Positions 51,364 to 59,399 of a stretch of 64,000 nucleotides of DNA are shown here, piece after piece. This DNA is from Trichomonas vaginalis G3 (Eukaryota; Parabasalia; Trichomonadida; Trichomonadidae). The stretch covers positions 32,813,896 through 32,877,895 of the forward strand of contig NC_067206.1 of assembly GCF_026262505.1 (NCBI RefSeq), read 5' to 3'. Within the stretch, counting starts at the first letter, position 1; each line of letters begins with the position of its first letter. Below the pieces are notes generated by a model. The model saw only the letters and a list, made by a program, of their open reading frames with translations, searched no databases and was not told where the DNA came from. The position numbers and the translations under genes are program-made.

Positions 51364-52034
51364 ATGAGAAGACGTTTCACTAGTCAAAAGAACACTAACG
51401 CAAAAGCAGAGATTACGGTTGGTTATAACGTAAATGATGATAAATCACGAATTATTCAAAATGTTAAAGTTAATGTTAGCCCTGAATTAACAAGGTCAGC
51501 AACTCAACCAAATTTATTAACTCGTGACTTACCGAAGAATGAGGAGAATGAAGAAAACCATGAGAATGGAGACCCAATCATTTTATCTGAACCCGGTAAA
51601 GAACCTGTTGAAATTCCCACTTATCCAACATACCCCCGCCTCTTTCATCAAACATCGAGAACCCATATAAAATAGACATTAATTCTGAATTAATGAAAAT
51701 TTACCGTGATATAATAATTAATAATTATGATTCAATAATAAATTTAATTGACCAATCCGGTTTAATTATTTTACCTTATGAATCATTAATTCACATTATC
51801 GCCATTCTTTGTGATGTTCAAGATTCAGACGTTAAGATTCAATTTTTCATAGATGATGAGGTTTCATGCTGCGGAACAGTTGCAAAAATAAATCCTATAA
51901 AGGATATTAGCACAATTAAGATATCAAAGAACGGAACAACAACTGAACTTCATTTAACATATAATGATATTTATAATAAAATAGTTGATGAATATAAAAT
52001 ATCACTTGAAAAATTCTTTGTTAAGGCTATTTAA
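51364..52034 (+). pseudogene. CCG-core protein of E2, broken (homologue of 38613-39254)
   Basis: The low-complexity 5' part (MRRRFTSQKNTNAKAEITVG; Asn/Glu-rich) and the 3' domain with EVSCCGTVAKINPI and KISKNGTTTELHL match the layout of the E1 protein. The last four bases TTAA are shared with the convergent gene 52031-52384. Confidence 0.5.
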
Positions 52035-52384
52035 TATTCAAGCATTAACATTATCGAATAATAATCCTTTGAATCATAATCAATAATAATTGACCTTTCA
52101 CCAGTTTCTATCGTTTGTTTTATTTCTTTTTGTTCCCCACTATCCGGATCGGTCATTGTAATTGTTTTTGTTATAGTATCAGCTTTATCTTTAACTTCAA
52201 TCTTTTTTCCATCGGGATATTTAAACCAAAATTCCAAAAATTCGATATTGTCAATCTGTTCATATTTTAATCTATCAATTACATTTTTAATACCATCTGA
52301 AAATCTTATGAAATGGTCATTATATGGGTTTGATTGAACTAAATTTGAATGAAGTGAAATATAACCTGTTGATGAATATGACAT
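52031..52384 (-). CDS. Unknown E2 protein (117 residues)
   Basis: MSYSSTGYISLHSNLVQSNP, then FWFKYPDGKKIEVKDKADTI and TMTDPDSGEQKEIKQTIETG. Beta-rich; no family recognised. Occupies the place between the CCG-core protein and penton. Looks whole. Confidence 0.5.
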   Translation of the reverse strand: MSYSSTGYISLHSNLVQSNPYNDHFIRFSDGIKNVIDRLKYEQIDNIEFLEFWFKYPDGKKIEVKDKADTITKTITMTDPDSGEQKEIKQTIETGERSIIIDYDSKDYYSIMLMLEY

Positions 52385-52528
52385 GACTCATATTTTCTGA
52401 AAACACTAAAATTTATAACATGAATGAATTTCTTATTCGTTGAATTTATGAATTCTTGAGGTAATCTTATTCTAGTTTTATTTATCACTGGAAAATAACG
52501 CTTTACCATATTTTTAATCGTAATAAAA

Positions 52529-53239
52529 ATGTCAATTATCAATATTATTTCGAATAATAACTGTGAATTAAATTTAACAGTTAGCGGAATTTATAATGTT
52601 ACTCTCGTTTCTGTGAGTGGTAAATTTAATCCCATTCTTTTAGACCCTTCAGATTATATATCATTTATTAAAGATGACCATGAAAAAACGTATGATATGT
52701 ATATAAATAATGTGATAGCGAAATGGGATATTAACATGATTTTAAGTTATTTAAATGAATCATTTATCGTATGGTATGAAGAAAATTTTAAATCAAAACC
52801 TGATAAACTTTTTGAACTTGATGAAATAAATAACCTTATTAAATTTCCGCTGAAAATTAAATTTTGTACTCCTCATCTTCGTTCATTGTTGGGGATATTA
52901 AATTTTGAAAAAGATGTTGGGGATGTTTTGTATTCTGACACTGGTTCCAATTTCATTTTAATCAAATGTGATAAAGTTAATACCCCAATGAGATTTTCAC
53001 ATCAAACATTAGACCCTAACTCTTACCCATCAATACAAAACATTTTATCCATCAACTTAAACACATTTTCTTTATCATATCCGTTTCAATTATCCGGGAA
53101 TTCATTTATTCTTCATTCAAAAGATTTATCAAATATTAAATTTAGAATAACTGACCTATTTGATTGTGATTTAGAATTTATGAATGAAATATTATGGCAA
53201 TTTCAAATAGAGAAAATAGCTGATGAGATAACGGATTAA
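52529..53239 (+). CDS. Penton-like minor capsid protein of E2
   Basis: A 236-residue protein. LIKFPLKIKFCTPHLRSLLG, FILHSKDLSNIKFRITDLFD match the jelly-roll end of the E1 penton (FRLVDFQG). Starts in the standard leader TTTTTAATCGTAATAAAAATG. Looks whole. Confidence 0.6.
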   Translation: MSIINIISNNNCELNLTVSGIYNVTLVSVSGKFNPILLDPSDYISFIKDDHEKTYDMYINNVIAKWDINMILSYLNESFIVWYEENFKSKPDKLFELDEINNLIKFPLKIKFCTPHLRSLLGILNFEKDVGDVLYSDTGSNFILIKCDKVNTPMRFSHQTLDPNSYPSIQNILSINLNTFSLSYPFQLSGNSFILHSKDLSNIKFRITDLFDCDLEFMNEILWQFQIEKIADEITD

Positions 53240-53263
53240 ATATTTATTTTTAAATCATAATAA

Positions 53264-54316
53264 ATGATTAAACCACAACAACTTAAGGCACAAAACCCCA
53301 GGTCCTTCAGACCATTACATACGCCATATATGCATATAATTCAAAGACGGCAGAACAAACGCAAAGGTTGAAATATGGAGATTTGGAGATAGTATTGAAA
53401 AATGAACATTTCGAATTCGTTTGCAAAGGTGGTGCAGTGATATCAAATATAAAAGAAATTTTATTTATGAATTCAAAAATTAAAGGAATAACGGATGATA
53501 TAACATCAATTCCACCAGAAGAACAGAGATATTACGCATTAAATGCATTTCCTAAAGTTTTGAAGATTGGAAGATTTAATTTAAATGAGGAATTCATAGA
53601 AGGTTTCCTAAATGACATAATGAAGAAGGTGGATAAGGAATATGTGGATAGTGAGTTAGAGAAGAAGGCAAATTTGGTTTATGTTGATGAAAAAGATAAT
53701 GAAATTAAAGAAAAGGTTGAATGGTATCATGAATGGACATCGGAGACTTTTAAAGTTAAAGCTGATACAGAATGGGTTTCAGGATGTTTAGACTTAAAGC
53801 AGATAAAACTTATGTTGATGAAAATTATGCAAAGAAGTCGGAAGTAAATGATGTGATTACAAGCATGAAAAATGAAATACTTCAAACATTATATCCTGTT
53901 GGTTCTATTTATACGTCAATGAACTCAACAAATCCAGAACAGTTTTAGGTTTTGGTATGTGGAAGCAGATTGTAGATAAATTCTTATACTGTGCTAGATA
54001 TTCAAAGCAAACAGGAGGTTCGAAGAAAATTAAAGAAGCAAACCTTCCACCGCACACTCATACAGGAACGACAAACACAACAGGTAATCATTCACATTCA
54101 ATAACAAAAAGAGGTTATATAAATCTTGCAGCGGGTTCGGATAGATGGGGAATGAATAGATATGATATCACAACTGACCCAGTAGATTCAAGCACAGGTA
54201 TTTTCTGTGGAACCGCAGGTAATCATTCACACACTTTCACAACAAATCCAACAGGCTTGGGTAAAGATTACATGCCACCATTTGTGACTGTATTCGCATG
54301 GTACCGCATTCATTGA
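53264..54316 (+). pseudogene. Fibre protein of E2 with tail-collar-like end, broken
   Basis: Homologous to 27861-29138: stalk repeats (VDKEYVDSELEKKANLVYVD), YPVGSIYTSMNSTNP, MWKQIVDKFLYCARYSKQTG, LPPHTHTG, GNHSHS/GNHSHT and YMPPFVTVFAWYRI. Receptor-binding role inferred from phage relatives. Confidence 0.7.
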
Positions 54317-54680
54317 ACGCGCTTGAGACTTGACCCAAAGGGTTTAGGATTACCGAATGAACTAAATATATTTTATGTCTGTAATTAATTAGGTAATGAA
54401 GTAATGGATGAACTGCAGAAATAATGTTTACGTTAAGTGACTCAAAGAGTCCGGTGACAAAGTCTCATGTTTACGTTAATGGTTTCAGGTTATTCAATAA
54501 TTAATTATTTTTGAAGAACTGAAGGTGTCACTACGTCACCATGTGTCACTCGGTTAATTAACTTCTCTGAAAAAATGAGACAACATGACATTTTGACAAC
54601 AACACAGGAAATGATTTGTCATGACTTCATCGTAATGAGTGTAAATCAGACAAAAATATATTTTAGGTGAAGAGGTGAGA

Positions 54681-54772
54681 TTTCACCTAATTTTTCACCT
54701 CCTTTTTCACCTCCTTTTTCACCTAATTTTTCACCTAATTTTTCACCTAATTTTTCACCTCCTTTTTCACCC
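54681..54772 (+). repeat. 12 bp iterons in two versions
   Basis: About seven and a half units: TTTCACCTAATT (A) and TTTCACCTCCTT (B) in the order A B B A A A B, then a partial unit. They extend the TTTCACCT end of the 37 bp inverted repeat. A triloop hairpin CCGC-TTA-GCGG follows at 54776-54786. Confidence 0.9.
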
Positions 54773-54841
54773 TCACCGCTTAGCGGCTCAGATTGCTTTT
54801 GCTTTCTCGTGAATTTTCATGAATTTCCTTAAGACAGAAGA

Positions 54842-54862
54842 AATAAAGTTAGTTTTATTTTT
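54842..54862 (+). promoter_or_regulatory. Shared cassette leader, copy 1
   Basis: AATAAAGTTAGTTTTATTTT begins here, about 25 bp before the ATG at 54887. Repeated at 55940-55960 and, slightly changed, at 56631-56650, in each case upstream of a gene. The GTTAGTTTTATTTTT core also precedes the last E1 gene (42282). Confidence 0.7.
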
Positions 54863-54886
54863 ATTTTTTTATTTTGTATAAAAGAT

Positions 54887-55828
54887 ATGATTTCAACAAT
54901 CGGCACAACAACAATTCAAACAACTACGGCACCAAATTCATTAATCATGAATCCTACGTCAATGTTGGTAGAGATGAAAAGCTTTATTCCTTCTTCATAT
55001 ACTTTTGAGACAGAAATACAAAGAATTAAGCAAGAACTTTTAACAAGTAATTTAGACTGTAGTGCGAAAGATGAAACAAATGGAGAGGAGCTATATGAAA
55101 TGCAAGATATCATAGACCATTTGCCTAAATTACCGGAAGTTCAGCAACAAAAACTAACTATTCCTGAATTCGATGAAATAGAAGTGAAACCAACTGATTC
55201 AGTAGAAATAAAGAAGTTCATACGTAAAGTAAACTATGAATTCCTTGGTTTTCATTGCAACCATAAAGTTATGAACAAAGATTGCGACATGGTATATAAG
55301 AACATCTCTGACATATATAAATCTGGGGAGTTTAAGACATACGACAACTTTGTTTCATTAGTTGCTGAATGTGTATGGCAGATAAGAGATAAAGATAAAA
55401 GATGTAAAATATGGAATGGACAAATAAAACCAACAACTTTTGAGTTAAAGAAAACCATTGACGCCTTAGTTGTTCTAGCAGGTCAAATTTCAATGTATAA
55501 CGCAAAAATGAATCCGCAATGTTCAAAATGTAAAGCAGCAATGAGGAAATATAACTACTCCGTCAAAGAGATAGAACGTATGAGAAACGACTATGCTGAA
55601 TTAAAGAAAGAAGTAGAGAAACCAGCAGAAGATAAAATGGACATGTTAGCATTTCTGAACAAAAACTATCCAACAGCTGACGATTTCCTTCTATCTGACG
55701 TCAAGAAGAAGTATAAAGAAACTTTCGACATTGTTAAAACTTTTGACATACTGACAGAAGAAATAGAAGCTACGAAATTGTTTAGAATTTCAAATATACA
55801 TCGTACAATTCATGTAAAACGCTTATAA
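54887..55828 (+). CDS. Unknown cassette protein (313 residues), possible winged-helix end
   Basis: A Thr-rich start (MISTIGTTTIQTTTAPNSLI), an acidic middle, a Cys/His pair region (GFHCNHKVMNKDCD), CSKCKAA near residue 212 and a coiled coil (KEIERMRNDYAELKKEVEKP). The C-terminal ~60 residues (ADDFLLSDVKKKYKETF, KLFRISNIHRTIHVKRL) have the rhythm of a winged helix. DNA binding, perhaps of the neighbouring iterons, is an inference. Looks whole. Sole gene inside the inner inverted repeats. Confidence 0.55.
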   Translation: MISTIGTTTIQTTTAPNSLIMNPTSMLVEMKSFIPSSYTFETEIQRIKQELLTSNLDCSAKDETNGEELYEMQDIIDHLPKLPEVQQQKLTIPEFDEIEVKPTDSVEIKKFIRKVNYEFLGFHCNHKVMNKDCDMVYKNISDIYKSGEFKTYDNFVSLVAECVWQIRDKDKRCKIWNGQIKPTTFELKKTIDALVVLAGQISMYNAKMNPQCSKCKAAMRKYNYSVKEIERMRNDYAELKKEVEKPAEDKMDMLAFLNKNYPTADDFLLSDVKKKYKETFDIVKTFDILTEEIEATKLFRISNIHRTIHVKRL

Positions 55829-55939
55829 AATAACTGGGTGAAAAATTAGGTGAGAAAGGAGGTGAAATCTCACCTCTTCACCTAAAATATATTTTTATTG
55901 AATTCAGCAACAAAAATAATGAATTTCATTAGTTAGAAA

Positions 55940-55960
55940 AATAAAGTTAGTTTTATTTTT
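55940..55960 (+). promoter_or_regulatory. Shared cassette leader, copy 2
   Basis: Same block as 54842-54862, 25 bp before the KilA-N gene start at 55985. Confidence 0.7.
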
Positions 55961-55984
55961 TTTATTTTGTATGTAAGAACAGAA

Positions 55985-56596
55985 ATGACAAACATTGAGT
56001 TTGAAACAGTTAGAAAGATAGACAATGACACCAAAGTGGTTAGAATAGGTGATTTAAACGTAAGATACTCAAAGAAATACAACAAATATTCTTTGTCAGA
56101 CATTATATCTCCATCTGGAAAGAAAACAAACGACTGGGTTAGAAATGCTTCAACTCAGAAAATTTTGACAAGAAATCCTGAGCTTATGATATCGGTAAGA
56201 TTCTATGGAACTACAGCATATCTCATTGACAAAAGTCTTATACCAATAGTTTTGTTATGGTTAGACCCAGTTGTTGGATATAACTTCATAACTTATGGTT
56301 CATTCGACTCAGAACGTTGCAGTGAAGGCTTACTTTACATCGTTCAGAAACCGAAGGACTTCAATACAAAGAGATATAAGATAGGAAGAACATATAATAT
56401 AACTCAAAGATATGACAGTACAGTCAATAGAGTCAAGGTTGTGTTCGTTAATGATATGAGAGCTGCTGAAACAGAACTACTTGAAAAGTTTGAGAAAAGG
56501 TATGGTGCTCCCATGAAAGGTAAAGAAACGTTTGAAGTAGATGAGATAGATAAAGCTATAAAATTATTTGACGAAGTTGCTGAAAAATACATGTAA
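55985..56596 (+). CDS. KilA-N plus T5orf172 (GIY-YIG-like) protein
   Basis: A 203-residue protein; the ATG at 55985 is used because the longer frame opens at TTG. Residues ~15-110 read like a KilA-N DNA-binding domain (YSLSDIISPSGKKTNDWVRN, AYLIDKSLIPIVLLWLDP). The C-terminal half is T5orf172/MUG113-like: LLYIVQKP, YKIGRTYNITQRYDS, AAETELLEKFEKRYG. This fusion is typical of mobile genes of large DNA viruses and phages, where it may nick DNA or act in regulation. Looks whole. Confidence 0.75.
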   Translation: MTNIEFETVRKIDNDTKVVRIGDLNVRYSKKYNKYSLSDIISPSGKKTNDWVRNASTQKILTRNPELMISVRFYGTTAYLIDKSLIPIVLLWLDPVVGYNFITYGSFDSERCSEGLLYIVQKPKDFNTKRYKIGRTYNITQRYDSTVNRVKVVFVNDMRAAETELLEKFEKRYGAPMKGKETFEVDEIDKAIKLFDEVAEKYM

Positions 56597-56630
56597 AGCG
56601 TTTATTTTTGGTCTTTTGTGAAAGTCAGAA

Positions 56631-56650
56631 AATAAAGTTAGTTTTTTATA
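56631..56650 (+). promoter_or_regulatory. Shared cassette leader, copy 3
   Basis: AATAAAGTTAGTTTTTTATA, about 34 bp before the ATG at 56684; slightly diverged from the other two copies. Confidence 0.6.
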
Positions 56651-56683
56651 AAATATTTTTTTATCCGGAATATAAAGACAGAT

Positions 56684-57020
56684 ATGTCAACAACAGAGAA
56701 CACAACAACTGCTATCGTTCATGAAGCCATTAATGAAGAATATGAATACATACAGTATAACAAACAATTGAGACTCATTCGTTCAGTCAAAGATGACGTG
56801 TGAAAATGCTCTATTCTGCAAACCATCAGACATGAAAGACAAAAACTTTCAAATGAGCATTAAAGATAAATGTGATAAGAAACAGAGAAGAATAGACGAT
56901 AAACAAACATGGTGTTATGTTTTGAAAGAAGAAATGAAAGGATTATATAAACAGGTTGAACCAAACGATAATGAGGATTCATTTACTGACGATGAAATAC
57001 CTGTAAATGAAGCTTTATAA
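56684..57020 (+). pseudogene. Small cassette protein region, broken
   Basis: Starts MSTTENTTTAIVHEAINEEY; the 3' part is Lys/Asp-rich with KDKCDKKQRRIDDKQTWCYV and an acidic end. The coding signal is not a single frame. No family recognised. Confidence 0.45.
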
Positions 57021-57257
57021 AGTATGATTTGAATTTATTTTTGCATCAAATTTCCTGTGTTGTTGTCTAAATGTCATGTTGTCTCATTTTTTCAGAGAAG
57101 TTCATTAACCTGGTAGCACATGGTAACATGGTAGCACCTTCAGTTCTTCAAAAATAATTAATTATTGAATAACCTGAAACCATGAGACTTTGTCTCCGGA
57201 CTCTTTGAGTCACTTAACGATAAAATAACTGATAACAAATTTTTATTTTTATCATAA

Positions 57258-57422
57258 ATGGATACCCCACAAGCTCAAAATTTACCACGAATCATAACAA
57301 GGGAGGAAACGATAAAAATGATGCGAGAACTTGCTAAAAATAACAAACCACTAAAACTGAGAAAATGTGGTTATGCAGTAATGATGGAAAGAGAGACGTT
57401 GTCGAAGAGGAATAAAAATTAA
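57258..57422 (+). CDS. Small basic E2 protein (54 residues)
   Basis: MDTPQAQNLPRIITREETIK... basic C-terminus, preceded by TTTTTATTTTTATCATAAATG, a standard E2 leader. Its stop shares TTAA with the convergent gene 57419-57739. No family recognised. Confidence 0.5.
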   Translation: MDTPQAQNLPRIITREETIKMMRELAKNNKPLKLRKCGYAVMMERETLSKRNKN

Positions 57423-57739
57423 ATTTGGATTGAGTTTAAAAATTCATCTTTATTAAATTCATCTCTTCCAATCAATTTATTTATTCTATTAAATTCTTTT
57501 ATTTTTGCTTCACTCAGTTTAAGGATTGAACGGTAAGTTTCTAACTTTTCAATTATTTCTTTCCTCTCTTCATCGTTTTCAGTTCCATTAGTTTTATGGG
57601 CATCAACCCCACCACATTGCGGCTTCTTTTTGTAATAGCATATTTTTGATTTAATTCTGTTTAGTTTCTTTTTATATTCATTGTCTGGACTCTGAATCTT
57701 AATTGAATCAGGACTCTTGGCTGCTTCGTTGTCACTCAT
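57419..57739 (-). CDS. Unknown E2 protein (106 residues)
   Basis: MSDNEAAKSPDSIKIQSPDN with a Lys-rich middle (KKKLNRIKSKICYYKKK) and helical end (LETYRSILKLSEAKIKEFNR). No family recognised. Looks whole. Confidence 0.5.
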   Translation of the reverse strand: MSDNEAAKSPDSIKIQSPDNEYKKKLNRIKSKICYYKKKPQCGGVDAHKTNGTENDEERKEIIEKLETYRSILKLSEAKIKEFNRINKLIGRDEFNKDEFLNSIQI

Positions 57740-57759
57740 TTCTTACGAAATAAAAAAAA

Positions 57760-58546
57760 TTAAATATTATTTAAATATAATGGAGTAATAAAATAAATCG
57801 GAATTTCTATTAATTTATTGTCAACTTCAACTAATGCATTGCCGTTAATATATCTAACAAATTCAGCTATTGTGTCAAATCTTCGTCTTCTTTTTGTCAT
57901 TGATTTATCAGTTTTTCCATAATCGAGATGAATCAAAACTTTATCCCCTTGTTTAAAATTCATGAGCCCCGAATTAATTGTTCACGTTTAACATCATTCA
58001 ACCTTTCCATTTGCTTTCTAATATATTCCCATTCTTTTGAAATATCATTTTTCATTTCCACTGGTTTCATGTTTATAGTTCTATGCCATGTATTATTGTA
58101 ATAATATACTAACTGTTGTATGATGGAGTCATGATTTCCATCCCAGTATATCTGACCGTTAACCCCTAACGCATCTCTAAGAGTTCTCATTACCGCATCA
58201 ACTATTTTATTATGAAACGTATATGGAGAGGATGAAAAGAAAAAATTAATTTGTGGGAAATAATGAGCCATAGCTGCCTGAAATCCTTTATCACCATCAC
58301 CCCTGATATTATCTACTCTTTCATGATCTAGTAAGTATTGTATAGCTCTTCTTGTTTCCTGTTCTGTTTTCCCTTTCACCGGAATGCAATATAAATATCT
58401 AGTGTTAATGTTAATGGCAAATAAATAAGTAACGTTTCCTTTTGAATATTCCAGATGATCGATTTCGTATGAATATGGATATGGTGCAAATGAAGGGCGA
58501 CTAAATTTTTCCTTTAACGGTTGAATTTTTGGGTCAGTTGGTTTAT
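57760..58546 (-). pseudogene. Retroviral-type integrase region of E2, broken
   Basis: Catalytic-core words YEIDHLEYSKG, NIRGDGDKGF and the third acidic region HNKIVDAVMRTLRDA follow the DDE order, and the C-terminal SH3/chromo-like part includes GDKVLIHLDYGK and RRRRFDTIAEFVRY. Broken in more than one place. Confidence 0.7.
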
Positions 58547-59278
58547 TTAATATTTGAAATACTTTTTAAAATCTTTTTGCTTCTTTAATGTTTGAAATGG
58601 ATATAATAAAGTGAATGATGAAGGATTAACTGAAGGAGGAGGAGGTACTGTCGTTGGAGGTTTTGGTGTTGCAAGTGGTTTAATTTTATCTGCTTTGATT
58701 TTGGATTTCATTCCCCCCTTCATTAATTCTGGATGTATTCTATTCATTTGTTTTAAATATGCTGTATATAAAGGTTTGATATACTTTCCTGCTTCGAGTT
58801 TATGTTGAAGGATGAATTCCAAAAGTTGATCTTCATTTAAAAGTCGGGCTGAATATGGTTTAACTAATGAATCATAAATTAAAGCTTGTGCTTCATTTAT
58901 GGTCTGAAGGACCTGGGCGTTTTGCACCTTTTGTTTTTGTTCCTTTGGCTTTTGCGGCTCAGGATTATATAATTTATATAATTCATCAATATCTTCTTCT
59001 GTTAATACTTTATTTTTGAAATCTTTCAACTGTTTAAGTTGTGATTTAGTTTTTCCCTTTGAATATTCATTATTTTTAATTTTGTCTTTAATTTCAGAAA
59101 TTATTTTATTATGATATTTCAAAATTTCATTTTTATAATATGGATAATAATAATCCATATCATCACCCGTTATATTGTTATCATATTTTTGGAGATATGC
59201 TTTTAAATCATAATAACTAAGAAAATTTTGATTAAGTACTAAATCATCAATTAAAATTTTTAAATCTACGTTATCCAT
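58547..59278 (-). CDS. E2 protein upstream of the integrase core (243 residues)
   Basis: Starts MDNVDLKILIDDLVLNQNFL; charged helices, a Pro-rich stretch (PKPPTTVPPPPSVNP) and a Lys-rich end. It lies directly before the integrase core on the same strand and may be an N-terminal extension of it or a separate gene; the two are left apart. No family recognised. Confidence 0.45.
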   Translation of the reverse strand: MDNVDLKILIDDLVLNQNFLSYYDLKAYLQKYDNNITGDDMDYYYPYYKNEILKYHNKIISEIKDKIKNNEYSKGKTKSQLKQLKDFKNKVLTEEDIDELYKLYNPEPQKPKEQKQKVQNAQVLQTINEAQALIYDSLVKPYSARLLNEDQLLEFILQHKLEAGKYIKPLYTAYLKQMNRIHPELMKGGMKSKIKADKIKPLATPKPPTTVPPPPSVNPSSFTLLYPFQTLKKQKDFKKYFKY

Positions 59279-59302
59279 TTATATAAAAATAAAATCAATG
59301 TT

Positions 59303-59371
59303 TTAAGGGTGCCCACCTCTTTGAATCATAGTATCAAAACCATTTGGTTCCTTTTGTCTCTTCCGTGGCAT
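59303..59371 (-). CDS. Possible 22-codon peptide
   Basis: MPRKRQKEPNGFDTMIQRGG..., preceded by ATTTTATTTTTAATGAA, which looks like an E2 leader. Too short to be sure. Confidence 0.25.
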   Translation of the reverse strand: MPRKRQKEPNGFDTMIQRGGHP

Positions 59372-59399
59372 TTCATTAAAAATAAAATTTTAAATTGTA

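Larger units (their letters stand above)
54652..55896. repeat. Inner unit with perfect 37 bp inverted repeats around one gene
   Basis: 54652-54688 and 55860-55896 are perfect inverted copies (AAAAATATATTTTAGGTGAA continuing to TTTCACCT). They enclose the 12 bp iterons and the 313-residue gene only, a second level of nesting inside the 2.8 kb cassette. Confidence 0.85.
54431..57219. mobile_element. Nested 2.8 kb cassette bounded by ~175 bp inverted repeats
   Basis: Left arm 54431-54612, right arm 57050-57219, inverted and roughly 85-90% alike by eye, both running from CGTTAAGTGACTC to AACACAGGAAAT. The arms include paired triloop hairpins (GACTC-AAA-GAGTC and GAGAC-AAA-GTCTC). Inside are three gene regions with a common leader. 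No integrase or transposase of its own was seen, so it may use the host element's enzymes. It lies between the fibre gene and the E2 integrase region. Confidence 0.8.

Noticed and set aside
54681-54772. CRISPR-like array
   Set aside because: 12 bp units are contiguous with no spacers; they are iterons in a eukaryotic element.
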